NCBI GenBank assembly: GCA_039024895.1
Contig: JBCCPJ010000002.1
Coordinates: 238,879-302,878, forward strand
DNA length: 64,000 bases
DNA from: JAJDOD01 sp039024895
GTDB taxonomy: Bacteria; Pseudomonadota; Alphaproteobacteria; Rhodobacterales; Rhodobacteraceae
Direction of reading: 5' to 3'
Shown: piece after piece, positions 34,873 through 44,541 of the stretch
How the letters are laid out: each line of letters starts with the position of its first letter
Position numbering within the stretch: position 1 is the stretch's first letter
The notes under the pieces: generated by a model
The model's database searches: none
Seen by the model: only the letters and a program-made list of their open reading frames with translations
What the model was told of the DNA's origin: nothing
Made by a program: the position numbers and the translations under genes

Positions 34873-36690
34873 ATGTTCCAATCCTTCGACGCCCCGACTT
34901 CGCCCGAGCAAGGCCCGCCCCGTCTTGCCGCCCTTCGCACTGCCATGAAAGAAGCTGGCGTCGACGCCTTCCTCATCCCGCGCACCGACCGATTTCAAGG
35001 TGAATATGTGGCCTCCGCCGATGAGCGGCTCGCCTGGTTGACGGGGTTTACCGGGTCAGCGGGCTTTGCCGCTGTGACCCAAGACGAGGCCGGCGTGTTT
35101 GTCGATGGCCGCTATCGTCTTCAGGTCAAAGCGCAAGTTGCCGACGTGTTCTCGCCCGTTGACTGGCCGGAGACCAAACTTGGTCCCTGGCTTGCAGCAC
35201 ATCTGCGCGACGGGGCCACCATTGCCTATGATCCTTGGTTGCAAACGACAGATGAAATCACAGCCATAGAGAAAGCCGTCGGCCGCGGCATTGCCCTTGA
35301 ACCGACACGAAACCTCGTCGATGCCATCTGGGACGACCGGCCCCCTGACCCAAGCGGCCCCGCGCGCAAGCACCCTATTGAATTCGCTGGAGAAAAGTCC
35401 GGGGAAAAACGGAGCCGTATGGCGGAGTTACTGAAAAAGGCCGGTCAGAAAGCCGCCATCCTCACCCTGCCCGACAGCATTTGCTGGATGCTCAACATCC
35501 GCGGCAGCGATATCCCCCGCAACCCCGTGGTCCACGCCTTTGCCATTCTGCATGAAACGGGGCATGTTAGTCTGTTTTCTGATCCTGCGAAGTTCGCGCC
35601 GCTCGGCCCGGACCCACATATCGACGTTCTGCCTTGGGACGCTATCGAAGGCGCTCTCAGTGGTTTGGATGGCCCGGTGCGCGTTGACAAATCCTCAGCC
35701 CCGGTTGCCGTGGCCCATATATTGGAGCGCGCTGGAACCGAGATCGTTTGGGACGCAGACCCATGCCTGCTTCCCAAAGCGCGCAAGAACGAGGCTGAAC
35801 TACAAGGAATGCGGGACGCGCATATGACCGATGCCGCCGCGATGATCGAGTTCTTGAGCTGGTTTGACGAAGAAGCGCCACAAGGGGGGCTGACCGAAAT
35901 TTCGGCGGCAACCAAGCTGGAAGAACTGCGGCGTGCTGCGAACACCCTACAAGACATTTCCTTTGAAACGATCTCCGGGGCCGGTCCCAATGGTGCGATC
36001 ATTCACTACCGGGTTAGTGAAGACACGAACCGCGCCATCAAGCCCGGTGATCTCTATCTTGTGGATAGCGGCGGTCAGTACCTGAACGGAACCACCGACA
36101 TCACCCGCACAATACCCGTTGGCCCACCGGAGGGCGACGTCAAAGCCTGTTACACGCGGGTCCTTCAGGGTCTGATCGCGATCTCAGCCGTCCGCTTTCC
36201 CAAAGGACTTGCCGGACGCGACCTTGATGCGTTGGCGCGCCAGGCGCTTTGGCGCGCGGGGCAAGATTATGATCACGGTACGGGCCATGGGGTTGGTGCT
36301 TATCTTTCTGTGCATGAAGGCCCGCAACGCTTGTCCAAGGTCTCAGAAATTCCGCTTGAACCCGGCATGATCCTGTCCAACGAGCCCGGTTACTACCGGG
36401 AAGCGGCTTTTGGTATTCGCCTCGAAAACCTGATTGTTGTCAGACAAGCGGGCGAATTGGGCGACAAACGCGACCAATATGACTTCGAAACCCTCACATT
36501 CGTTCCCTTCGACCACAGGCTTATCGACACGGAAATGCTTGCGCCGTGGGAGGTTGCATGGGTTGACCGCTATCATGCGGACGTGCGAAAAAGCCTTTCT
36601 GACCGGATTTCAGACAAAGCGTCCACATGGCTTGAAGCGGCTACAGCGCCCCTTCAGTCATCTGAACGTTACAGTCCGTCAGGTATGTGA
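34873..36690 (+). CDS. Aminopeptidase P family protein (M24B)
   Basis: The 605-residue protein has two creatinase-like N-terminal domains and a C-terminal pita-bread domain. Metal ligands are visible: D in VDSGGQYLNGTTDIT (two Asp), H in GTGHGVGAYLSVHEGP, E in SNEPGYY, and E in ENLIVV. It would remove N-terminal residues before proline, probably with manganese, in the cytoplasm. The ATG at 34873 is chosen over the GTG at 34843. Confidence 0.93.
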   Translation: MFQSFDAPTSPEQGPPRLAALRTAMKEAGVDAFLIPRTDRFQGEYVASADERLAWLTGFTGSAGFAAVTQDEAGVFVDGRYRLQVKAQVADVFSPVDWPETKLGPWLAAHLRDGATIAYDPWLQTTDEITAIEKAVGRGIALEPTRNLVDAIWDDRPPDPSGPARKHPIEFAGEKSGEKRSRMAELLKKAGQKAAILTLPDSICWMLNIRGSDIPRNPVVHAFAILHETGHVSLFSDPAKFAPLGPDPHIDVLPWDAIEGALSGLDGPVRVDKSSAPVAVAHILERAGTEIVWDADPCLLPKARKNEAELQGMRDAHMTDAAAMIEFLSWFDEEAPQGGLTEISAATKLEELRRAANTLQDISFETISGAGPNGAIIHYRVSEDTNRAIKPGDLYLVDSGGQYLNGTTDITRTIPVGPPEGDVKACYTRVLQGLIAISAVRFPKGLAGRDLDALARQALWRAGQDYDHGTGHGVGAYLSVHEGPQRLSKVSEIPLEPGMILSNEPGYYREAAFGIRLENLIVVRQAGELGDKRDQYDFETLTFVPFDHRLIDTEMLAPWEVAWVDRYHADVRKSLSDRISDKASTWLEAATAPLQSSERYSPSGM

Positions 36691-36715
36691 AGCGCGCCGG
36701 GATGAGGAGATAACT

Positions 36716-37060
36716 ATGGCAGATCATATCAGGATAACGCCTGCCGAAGGCACATGGACCGTCCGCGCCGGTGGCGCAGTGCTTGGCGAAAGCGCCGATG
36801 CGCTTGAACTCAGTGAAGGCGATTATCCCAGCGTGATCTACTTCCCGCGCAGCGATATTGCGATGGAGTTCCTGGACGTGTCCGACAAAAGCACGCATTG
36901 CCCCCATAAGGGCGACGCTTCCTATTTTTCCATCGTCACCAAAAGTACTGTGTTGAAGGACGCCGCCTGGTCCTATGAGGCCCCGAAAGAGGGCGTCGCC
37001 GCCATCAAGGATCACCTCGCCTTCTATGCAAGCGAAACCGTCACGGTCGAGCAAATTTGA
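36716..37060 (+). CDS. DUF427 domain-containing protein
   Basis: The 114-residue protein has VIYFPRSDIAMEFL and STHCPHKGDASYFSI, the DUF427 hallmark with a conserved CPHKG. It lies 25 bases after the aminopeptidase gene and may be cotranscribed. The start at 36716 follows GAGGAGA. Function unknown; the fold is thought to be a small beta-tent domain. Confidence 0.85.
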   Translation: MADHIRITPAEGTWTVRAGGAVLGESADALELSEGDYPSVIYFPRSDIAMEFLDVSDKSTHCPHKGDASYFSIVTKSTVLKDAAWSYEAPKEGVAAIKDHLAFYASETVTVEQI

Positions 37061-37160
37061 GCGACACACGCCGCCGCGATTTCGGTTATGCGTCACCAAA
37101 AGACATCGGTCAAAAAGTTCCGTTCCAAAAGAGGGCGCAGCCTTTTTCGATGGGCTAAGC

Positions 37161-38858
37161 CTACCCGTGTTCTTCCGCCGCCGTCGCCGCTAGCGCCCGA
37201 TTATAGGCGCGCAACGCGTCCACATGAAACAAAGCGCCGTGGATCTGGGGCGCTTCGCCCTCCGCACCCATGGTCACAACGGGTAGAAACGGATGCGGTG
37301 TCTTTTCAAACAGCGGCAACGCCGTTTCCAATGTCGCGTTCGGGTCCACCCAAGCGCCAGTTTCAATCGCACTCCAAACGGCAGCCTCATCGGCGGCATC
37401 CGGTGCATCCGGTCGCCGCATGACGTTGGCCACACGGAACAGCGCAAGAAGATAGGCTTGGGGACCAGCCGCAAGGTGGATGTTACGCCGCTCAAGCTGT
37501 GTGAGGAAAAACGAGCGATCCACAAGGCGCGACGCAATCGCCGTCGACAATGAAACAGCCACCAGCACCGCCAAACCGGTCTGCCAATCACCGGTCAATT
37601 CGAAGACAATCAGTGTCGTCGAGATCGGCGCGCCCAGAACCGCCGCGGCAACCGCTCCCATGCCAGCCAGGGCGTAAAGCGTCTCCGACCCCGAAACATC
37701 GGGAAACACGGACGTTGCCGTCAGACCAAAGGCCAGGCCCAATAAAGCGCCGATCATCAGAGACGGGGAGAAGATACCACCGCCCATGCGCCCGCCCATG
37801 GTGATCGCCACGGCAACAACCTTGATGACGCAGAACACCACCGCTTCGTGCCAAAGGAGCTGGCCCGTCAACGCAGCACTCGTTGTCTCATAACCAACAC
37901 CGATGATATGCGGATAGACCAATGCAATAAGGCCTAGCAACAGCCCCGCAGCGGCGGGCCGCAGGAAACGGGGCATGCGGGTACGCTCCTGCACCTCCGT
38001 GCCGAGATCGTCCACGAAAAAGACCGACCGGATCAGCGCCACAGCAACAAGACCCGACAGAACGCCCAGCAAAAGGAACGCCGGAAGCTCCACATAAAAG
38101 GTCAGCCCGCCTTCCTCCATCAGCGAAAATTCGGTGAGGTCGCCAAATACCAGACGGTTGATGACAGTTCCCGCAACCGAAGCAATCGCAATGGGCGCGA
38201 AAGCATGGAGCGCGAAGTGGCGCAAGATCACCTCAAGCGCAAAGATCGCCCCCGCAATCGGCGCGTTGAACGAGGCGGACACTGCCGCTGCAACAGCGCA
38301 GCCCAACAGGTCCCGCCCGGTCACCCCGTTTGCTTTCATCTTGTTGGAGACGACCGACGACAATACCGCCGCCAAATGCACCACCGGCCCTTCGCGCCCG
38401 CTCGACCCGCCCGTGCCCAGCGTGATCATGGAGGCAAATGCAGAGGCGACCCCCTCCTTCGTCTCAACCCGCCCATCGTGCAATGCTGCGCCCTCGATCA
38501 CCTCCGCCACCGATTTTGCACGGCCGTCGCTGGTGAAACGGTCAAGGATCAACCCGACCACCAGCCCGCCGAAGACGGGTATCAAAAGGATAGAGTACCA
38601 AGGAAGCGTTTCAGCGAAGGAATGGAGGAGCCGTACGTTATCCGTGCCGTAGAGGTTCTCTTGCAAGAAATTCACACCGAGCCGAAACAGCACAGCCGCC
38701 CAACCAGCGGCGATGCCGATCAACAGGGCGATGAACCAAAACTGCACATTGCCGGGGCCTTCTTCACGCAGCGCAGCCCAAGTGTCGATGATCGACGTTT
38801 TGCACGCGCCGGGCAGGCTTTGAACAACGTTCTTTCGGGGCGCATCCATCGAGGACAC
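37161..38858 (-). CDS. ClC-type chloride channel or H+/Cl- exchanger
   Basis: The 565-residue membrane protein has the ClC motif GTGGSSGREGP in helix N-terminal region and GAPISTTLIVFELTG, with about 10-12 hydrophobic segments. The usual gating glutamate is present in the GREGP element. A short C-terminal region after about 460 resembles a CBS-like domain but is incomplete. Channel or antiporter behaviour cannot be decided. Divergent from the pxpA gene. Confidence 0.9.
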   Translation of the reverse strand: MSSMDAPRKNVVQSLPGACKTSIIDTWAALREEGPGNVQFWFIALLIGIAAGWAAVLFRLGVNFLQENLYGTDNVRLLHSFAETLPWYSILLIPVFGGLVVGLILDRFTSDGRAKSVAEVIEGAALHDGRVETKEGVASAFASMITLGTGGSSGREGPVVHLAAVLSSVVSNKMKANGVTGRDLLGCAVAAAVSASFNAPIAGAIFALEVILRHFALHAFAPIAIASVAGTVINRLVFGDLTEFSLMEEGGLTFYVELPAFLLLGVLSGLVAVALIRSVFFVDDLGTEVQERTRMPRFLRPAAAGLLLGLIALVYPHIIGVGYETTSAALTGQLLWHEAVVFCVIKVVAVAITMGGRMGGGIFSPSLMIGALLGLAFGLTATSVFPDVSGSETLYALAGMGAVAAAVLGAPISTTLIVFELTGDWQTGLAVLVAVSLSTAIASRLVDRSFFLTQLERRNIHLAAGPQAYLLALFRVANVMRRPDAPDAADEAAVWSAIETGAWVDPNATLETALPLFEKTPHPFLPVVTMGAEGEAPQIHGALFHVDALRAYNRALAATAAEEHG

Positions 38859-39059
38859 CGGTCAGGGCAAGGGTACATAAGGGGAGCGAACGCCCTGCCC
38901 TCTTGGGCGCATCTCCGGTCGCGGCTGTCCCTGCCGCGTCAATTTCACTGGTAGTCTATCGCTGCGCTGCGGAAAAGGTCTCGCAGGCATAGCGCCGCAG
39001 GTCTGTTGCCTTTGTGTGAGGTCTTGCCTTCAAACGGCGCGCCTTGCACAACGAGGGCT

Positions 39060-39836
39060 ATGTCTATTCAAGTCGATCTCAACTCGGATATGGGCGAGGC
39101 TTTCGGGCCGTGGCCCATGGGCGATGATGCCGCCCTTCTTCAAACGGTCACGTCGGCAAATATCGCTTGCGGCTTCCATGCGGGCGATGCCGACACCATG
39201 GCCACCACAATGCGGCTCGCAGTGGAAAACGGCGTTGGGATCGGGGCACATCCCGGCTTTCCGGACCTGCAAGGCTTCGGGCGGCGTCGCATGCAAGTGC
39301 CCTTGCCGACCTTGGCGAATATGGTCCGCTATCAGGTGGGCGCGGCAGAGGCTATGGCACGCGCCGCTGGCGGCACCGTGCGGCACCTGAAGCTCCACGG
39401 CGCCCTCTCGAATATGGCCTGCGCCGATTACGAGATGGCGCGCGCCTGTTACGAAGCTGCCCTCGATGTGGCCCCTGACATCATCATCATGGGGTTGGCG
39501 GCAACTGAAATGGAACGCGTGGCGCGCGACCTCAAGTGCCGCTGGGCGGGCGAGATTTTCGCTGATCGCGCCTATAACGCCAACGGCACGCTGGTAGACC
39601 GGCGTCTGCCCGGTGCCATGATCCACGATGGGGACGAGGCCGCGCGGAACATGGTTGCGATGGTCAAAGCAGGGACGATCATCACTGGCTCAGGTGAACG
39701 TCTGGAAACCCGCATCGACACCATTTGCGTCCATGGTGACAGCGCCGAAGCGGTTGAACTGGCGCAAAAAGTGCGAATTGGCTTAGAGACAGCGGGGGTA
39801 ACCGTGGCGGCTTTTGACGGTGCACCCCTAAGCTAA
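39060..39836 (+). CDS. pxpA: LamB/YcsF family 5-oxoprolinase subunit A
   Basis: The 258-residue protein has the LamB/YcsF pattern VDLNSDMGEAFG, IACGFHAGDADTM and GIGAHPGFPD, ending with a normal AVELAQKVR. Family knowledge: PxpA with PxpB and PxpC splits 5-oxoproline to glutamate with ATP. No pxpB/pxpC or transporter is next to it here, which is unusual. Start 39060 follows GAGGGC. Confidence 0.92.
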   Translation: MSIQVDLNSDMGEAFGPWPMGDDAALLQTVTSANIACGFHAGDADTMATTMRLAVENGVGIGAHPGFPDLQGFGRRRMQVPLPTLANMVRYQVGAAEAMARAAGGTVRHLKLHGALSNMACADYEMARACYEAALDVAPDIIIMGLAATEMERVARDLKCRWAGEIFADRAYNANGTLVDRRLPGAMIHDGDEAARNMVAMVKAGTIITGSGERLETRIDTICVHGDSAEAVELAQKVRIGLETAGVTVAAFDGAPLS

Positions 39837-39910
39837 AGCGATGTACAGGCTTGGTAAGCCGTAAATATGCATTCCGCACCCAGGCAAATGCTTGAGACGG
39901 CGGCATTAGC

Positions 39911-40141
39911 TTAATAGGCGACGGGCACCTCAGGCGAGGTCTTTCTGTCGAGCATCTTCTTCCAGCCCTGATCCAAATCCGTAAGTTCTTCCAACACCTC
40001 AAGGACCCGAAGTGTGGGGACGCCAGTGAAGTTGCAGAAGTCAAGATCGTCCTCAAGTGCGGCAAGCTCGGCATCGGTCAACTTCGCGAGCTTCGCCTGA
40101 AGGCGATCCATATCAAACAAATCAGAATTAAAATCCAACAT
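39911..40141 (-). CDS. Small acidic hypothetical protein
   Basis: The 76-residue protein is acidic and helical, with a run of Leu-Ala-Glu-Asp helix (DRLQAKLAKLTDAELAALEDD). The ATG at 40141 is chosen; GTG 40144 is the alternative. I do not recognise it. The 285-base region on its left up to the tig end shows no gene. Confidence 0.5.
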   Translation of the reverse strand: MLDFNSDLFDMDRLQAKLAKLTDAELAALEDDLDFCNFTGVPTLRVLEVLEELTDLDQGWKKMLDRKTSPEVPVAY

Positions 40142-40388
40142 CACACCAACTCACACATGCAGGGTTACGACACGGTGAAATGTGTATCAAATGTGGCGAA
40201 AACGGTCCAATTTCCGCGAAGATTTTTTCTAAAACTCTCGGCAATCGCAGTGGCACGCCAAGGATTGTTTCCCGAATTGGCGCGTTTTGCGCCTGTCACG
40301 GACATATTTCGCGAATCGAAACGGTTATTAAGCCTGAACTAATCTACCGGAAAAACGGCAATACCCGCCAACTTCACCCATGCGACAC

Positions 40389-40411
40389 GGGGCCACCAAA
40401 AGGGTAGCCCC
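40389..40411. terminator. Stem-loop after the trigger factor gene
   Basis: On the minus strand GGGGCTACC pairs with GGTGGCCCC (one G-U pair) around CTTTT, 20 bases after the tig stop. A T-run is lacking, so the terminator call is tentative. Confidence 0.5.
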
Positions 40412-40430
40412 GGCGGCGCGAAGCACGGGA

Positions 40431-41762
40431 TCACGCGTCGTCGAGTGCTTCCACAGCTTTCTCAAGCGCGGCCTTTGTCGACTTCTTGTCCTTAACCTCG
40501 GCCTGCTCAAAGATATGGTCGACGACCTTGTCTTCGAACAAAGGTGCCTGGATCTGCTGGCGCATTTGGGCGTTCTGCTGAACAAACTCGAAGAACTCGC
40601 GCTCTTGGCCCGGATACTGGCGGGCCTGGTTCATCACCGCCTGCGTCATCTCCGCATCCGACACCTCAACCCCGGCCTTTTGCCCCAGCTCGGCCAGAAG
40701 CAGGCCCAAGCGAACCCGGCGCTCTGCGAGCTTGGTATGCTCTTCCGTTGGCTCTATTTCCGGGTGGTCATGGTCTTCGACATCCGAGTTTTCCTCGTGC
40801 CAAAGCTGGTGAGCGATTTGACCTGCTTCCGCCTCCACCAGGGATGGCGGCAAATCAAAACTCACGGCCTCATCCAGTTCGTCCAGAAGCGCGCGCTTCA
40901 TCACAGCCCGCGCCGCGCCACCGTACTCGGCGCCCAGGCGTTCGGAAATCTGGCCTTTGAGTGCCTCAAGATCGTCGGCGCCAAATTTCTTTGCCAACTC
41001 ATCATCAATCTCAGCAGGCTTTGGCTCCTTGACCGCTTTGACCGTGACGTCGAATATCGCTGGCTTACCGGCAAGCTCTTTGTTCCCGTACTCTTCGGGG
41101 AAGGTCACTTCGACGGCCTTTTCGTCACCGGTCTTCGCGCCAACGAGTTGCTCTTCAAAACCGGGGATGAATTGGTTCGACCCCAAGACGAGCGGGAAAT
41201 CCTCTGCCGACCCCCCTTCGAAAGCCTCGCCATCCACTTTCCCAACGAAGTCAATCACAACCTGATCACCATCCTTGGATTTTGACGTCTTCTTGCGATC
41301 TTCGAAGTTCTGGGCGTTATCGGCCAGGTTCTGCAACGCTTCGTCGATGGCCTTGTCATCCGCTTCAACGACCATTTTTTCGAGCTTGATCGACGAGAAA
41401 TCCACCTCAGGGATCTCCGGCAATGCCTCATAGGACATGGCAACTTCCATGTCCTGGCCGGGCTTCCAGTCCTCACTTGTCATCTCGAGCTTTGGCTGCA
41501 TGGCCGGGCGATCGCCGCTGTCTTCCAGATGCTTGGCCATGGCACCGTCGACGCTTTCCTGCATTGCCTCGCCAAGCAAGCGCTCGCCAAATTGCTTTTT
41601 CAACAAAGCCATGGGCACTTTGCCCTTACGGAAGCCTTTCATCTCAATGTCAGGCGCCGCTTCGGCAAGCTTTTCATTCACTTTGGCATCAAGCTCGTCT
41701 GCCGTGACGATCAGCTTGTATCCGCGCTTCAGCCCTTCGTTCAGGGTCTCTGTCACCTGCAT
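40431..41762 (-). CDS. tig: Trigger factor
   Basis: The 443-residue ribosome-bound chaperone has the N-terminal ribosome-binding domain with the signature GFRKGKVPMALLKKQFGE, a central FKBP domain (about 160-240, GDQVVIDFVGKVDGEAFEGG) and a C-terminal helical domain. The frame is open to 41936, but the family-like start is the ATG at 41762 (MQVTETLNEGL). Length normal (about 430-450). It helps nascent chains fold; the FKBP part is a peptidyl-prolyl isomerase. Confidence 0.96.
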   Translation of the reverse strand: MQVTETLNEGLKRGYKLIVTADELDAKVNEKLAEAAPDIEMKGFRKGKVPMALLKKQFGERLLGEAMQESVDGAMAKHLEDSGDRPAMQPKLEMTSEDWKPGQDMEVAMSYEALPEIPEVDFSSIKLEKMVVEADDKAIDEALQNLADNAQNFEDRKKTSKSKDGDQVVIDFVGKVDGEAFEGGSAEDFPLVLGSNQFIPGFEEQLVGAKTGDEKAVEVTFPEEYGNKELAGKPAIFDVTVKAVKEPKPAEIDDELAKKFGADDLEALKGQISERLGAEYGGAARAVMKRALLDELDEAVSFDLPPSLVEAEAGQIAHQLWHEENSDVEDHDHPEIEPTEEHTKLAERRVRLGLLLAELGQKAGVEVSDAEMTQAVMNQARQYPGQEREFFEFVQQNAQMRQQIQAPLFEDKVVDHIFEQAEVKDKKSTKAALEKAVEALDDA

Positions 41763-42070
41763 GGCGTTCCTCTCTCGGGACGTGTCCGGAAAATCAGCGG
41801 CCCTTCTAGCAAAAGAAGGGCCGGACGCAAGACAAAAGCCATCAAAAGGAAAGCCCGCCCTGTTGGGACAGAAACGGGCTTTCCAGGACGCCAGGGGTCC
41901 GCTCCGGCTCACAAGAGCGTCCCCCTCTCCTCTCACAGAGATGACACAGCTTAACGTCGCAACCAGCGCCGTTGCCGAAAATGGCTGACCACCGTACGCA
42001 GGTGTTTCATTGGCTCAAAATACCTTTGGGAGGCCTTGATCGGCACAGCCCAGGCGCAAAGCCTTTCCCG
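41763..42070. other. Intergenic gap upstream of tig with a long stem-loop
   Basis: The 308-base gap lies between the tig start and the dctM stop. It contains GGAAAGCCCG (41848-41857) pairing with CGGGCTTTCC (41875-41884) around 17 bases. This may be a leader element of tig or an ending of the dctM transcript. No gene seen. Confidence 0.5.
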
Positions 42071-43468
42071 TCACGCGAGGCTCGGTAACCAGAGCACGAT
42101 CGCCGGGAAAGCGACCAAAAGCGCGATGGTAATGCCGTCTGCAATGAAAAACGGGGTCACACCGCGGAACACGTCCTGCACCGACAGGTCTTCGCGGACA
42201 CCGGCCACGACAAAGCAGTTCAAGCCGATGGGCGGCGTGATCAGACAAAACTCCGCCATTTTGACCACCAATATCCCGAACCAGATCGCGCACATCGGTC
42301 CCGACATGCCGAACGTGCTTTCCGCCGCCGAAACAGTTTCGCCCCCATTGAGCGCCATGACCGCCGGGTAAACCACTGGCAAGGTCAACAGGAGCATGCC
42401 GATGGCGTCCATGAACATGCCAAGCACGGCATAGGCCAACAGAATGCAGACAAGGATGAGCATCGGCGACATCTCAAGCGATGTGATCCAATCGGAAAAT
42501 GCGCCGGGCAGATCAGCGAAACCGAGGAAGCGCACATAGATCAGCACCCCCCAGATGATCGAAAAGATCATGACCGTCAGTTTCGCTGTCTCAAGCAACG
42601 CATCCCGCAACTGCTTCAGCCGCATGCCCTGGTAGAGCGCCATCAGAAAGACGATAAACGCACCAACCGCACCGCCCTCGGTCGGTGTGCCCCAGGCATC
42701 GCCGAAGGGGTTGTAGACAAAGAAAATAATGATCACGACCACCGCCAAAATGGGCAACGCGGGCGGCAAGCTCACAAGCCGCTCTTTCCAAGTGAAACCC
42801 GTCACCGGTGGGCCGACGGATTTGAAAATCACGGCGATCCCGATGATGAGCCCTGCATAGACCAGCGCCGAGAAGGCGCCTGGGATAAACCCGGCGAGGA
42901 GAAGTTTGCCGACATCCTGCTCCACGATAATGGCGTAGATCACAAGAATTGCCGAAGGCGGGATGAGCGACGCCAATGTGCCCCCTGCCGCCACAACACC
43001 GGCGGCGAACTGCTTGTTATAGCCCACTTTGAGCATTTCCGGGATCGCGATGCGCGCAAACACCGCCGCCGTTGCCACCGACGCGCCCGAGACAGCAGCG
43101 AAACCCGCGGTAGCAAAGACGGTCGAAACGGCCAACCCGCCCGGCACCCAGGCAATCCAGCGTTTCGCCGCCTCGAAAAGTGCCGTCGTGAGACGGGCGT
43201 GGTAGGCAAGGTAGCCGATCAGAATGAAGGTCGGGATCAGGCTCAACGCCTGCGCCGAAACCTTGGAATGGGGCACCTGCCCCGCGATTTTGGCGCTGAC
43301 TTCAAACGCCTTCCAGAACCGCGCGGGATCGTAATCGAAGCCGTGCCAGCGGAGCCAGACGAGGCCGACGAACCCCGCCAAACCCGCCGCAAAGGCCACG
43401 CGCATGCCGAGGAACACCATCACCAGCATGCCGCCGGTGACCCAAAGACCAATTTCGATATCGGTCAT
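42071..43468 (-). CDS. dctM: TRAP transporter large permease (DctM type)
   Basis: The 465-residue protein has about 12 hydrophobic segments and the DctM-like blocks (MDAIGMLLLTLPVVYP, GASVATAAVFARIAIPEM, PPSAILVIYAII). It is the main membrane channel of a TRAP uptake system. Start overlaps the dctQ stop by four bases (43465-43468). Its substrate-binding partner is encoded three genes upstream. Confidence 0.93.
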   Translation of the reverse strand: MTDIEIGLWVTGGMLVMVFLGMRVAFAAGLAGFVGLVWLRWHGFDYDPARFWKAFEVSAKIAGQVPHSKVSAQALSLIPTFILIGYLAYHARLTTALFEAAKRWIAWVPGGLAVSTVFATAGFAAVSGASVATAAVFARIAIPEMLKVGYNKQFAAGVVAAGGTLASLIPPSAILVIYAIIVEQDVGKLLLAGFIPGAFSALVYAGLIIGIAVIFKSVGPPVTGFTWKERLVSLPPALPILAVVVIIIFFVYNPFGDAWGTPTEGGAVGAFIVFLMALYQGMRLKQLRDALLETAKLTVMIFSIIWGVLIYVRFLGFADLPGAFSDWITSLEMSPMLILVCILLAYAVLGMFMDAIGMLLLTLPVVYPAVMALNGGETVSAAESTFGMSGPMCAIWFGILVVKMAEFCLITPPIGLNCFVVAGVREDLSVQDVFRGVTPFFIADGITIALLVAFPAIVLWLPSLA

Positions 43469-44139
43469 TTGCCTGCCCCTTCCGACTGCTCGGCTTCAGC
43501 GCGGGCCTGTTCGGCGACGGATTGGATCAGCGGGACCGCCACGGGGCTGTCCAGCCCCAGCCAGAGCGCGCGCCCATAGGCCGCTGCTTGGAGCATCAGA
43601 CGTAGACACAGAACGGCGAAGGCAATGGGCACCACCAGCTTCGACGGCCAGATCGGCAAACCAATATCGATGGAACTGTCGCGCGAGCAAAGGGGACGTG
43701 CGCAGTCGAAAGATCGGTCGAAATGCGACCAAGCCCCCCAGAGGAGTGCGAGCATAAGCGCCAGGATCAACAGGATCGACATCAACTCAAAGAACCAAAG
43801 GAGCCGGCCCTTCAACTGCCCGATGAGGATATCCATCCGGATATGCCCGCCTTCTCGCTGCACGTAGGACACGCCCATGATGGCGATCAGCGGCATCAGC
43901 GCTTCGATGTAATCGACATAGCCCAAAAGCGGGCCATCCATCAGACCAACGCGGTCAAGGAGCGGCGCCACAAAGGTCTTGTCCAATTGGCGCCCGGCCA
44001 CCGAATAGGCTGCCAGAAACATAAGTGAAAATGCCGCGAGCCCGCTGATCAGCGCGGTGAAACGCTCGACCGGCAATAGCGCCCGGTCCAGGCGGCTAAG
44101 GAGGCTCGAATCTTCCAGTACAGTTGATGCCCCTGCCAT
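43465..44139 (-). CDS. dctQ: TRAP transporter small permease (DctQ type)
   Basis: The 224-residue protein has four membrane segments and the DctQ pattern; it bridges DctM and the binding protein. ATGA overlap with dctM, and one base of gap to the yjbR stop at 44141, show a tight operon. Confidence 0.9.
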   Translation of the reverse strand: MAGASTVLEDSSLLSRLDRALLPVERFTALISGLAAFSLMFLAAYSVAGRQLDKTFVAPLLDRVGLMDGPLLGYVDYIEALMPLIAIMGVSYVQREGGHIRMDILIGQLKGRLLWFFELMSILLILALMLALLWGAWSHFDRSFDCARPLCSRDSSIDIGLPIWPSKLVVPIAFAVLCLRLMLQAAAYGRALWLGLDSPVAVPLIQSVAEQARAEAEQSEGAGK

Positions 44140-44140
44140 A

Positions 44141-44503
44141 TTACCCCGTCTCCAGACCGAGCTCGGCCCGTACTTTCTTTGTCAATTTCGCCACCACCAA
44201 ATCGAAGGAGGCGTCGATATGCTGGAAGATCACATTGTCTGCCACATGGTCGGGCTCGTGAATTTGCAGCCACGTCATGCCGCGCGAGGCGAGATAGGGC
44301 GCCGGGCGATAGCCGGGCTGGTCCTGTAGGGCTTCGTAGATCATCTCGCTCACCTTGAAGGTGAACGCAGCCGCGCCATTGTTCCAACCGCAGAGCGCAT
44401 AGACCTTGCCGCCAATCTTCCAGACATCCGCATTGCCCCATTGCACGACATGGGTGCTGCCCTGCTTTGCCTTGCAATACTCGTTGAAACCGTCCCGCGT
44501 CAT
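44141..44503 (-). CDS. MmcQ/YjbR family protein inside the TRAP operon
   Basis: The 120-residue protein begins MTRDGFNEYCKAKQGSTHVV and has WGNADVWKIGGKVYAL and the late VSEMIYEALQDQPGYRPAPYL and RGMTWLQI, all of the MmcQ/YjbR double-psi-barrel-like family. The start at 44503 avoids an unlikely long N-terminus. Members are small DNA-binding-like proteins of unknown role. It lies between dctP and dctQ on the same strand with very short gaps, so it is cotranscribed with the transporter. Confidence 0.85.
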   Translation of the reverse strand: MTRDGFNEYCKAKQGSTHVVQWGNADVWKIGGKVYALCGWNNGAAAFTFKVSEMIYEALQDQPGYRPAPYLASRGMTWLQIHEPDHVADNVIFQHIDASFDLVVAKLTKKVRAELGLETG

Positions 44504-44541
44504 AGCAAAAGGGGCGCCGGTATCAGCGCCCCTCCCTGCGA

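Noticed and set aside
40180..40407. Plus-strand frame of 75 codons with several cysteines
   Set aside because: No ribosome-binding site, overlaps the stem-loop after tig, and the composition is mixed.
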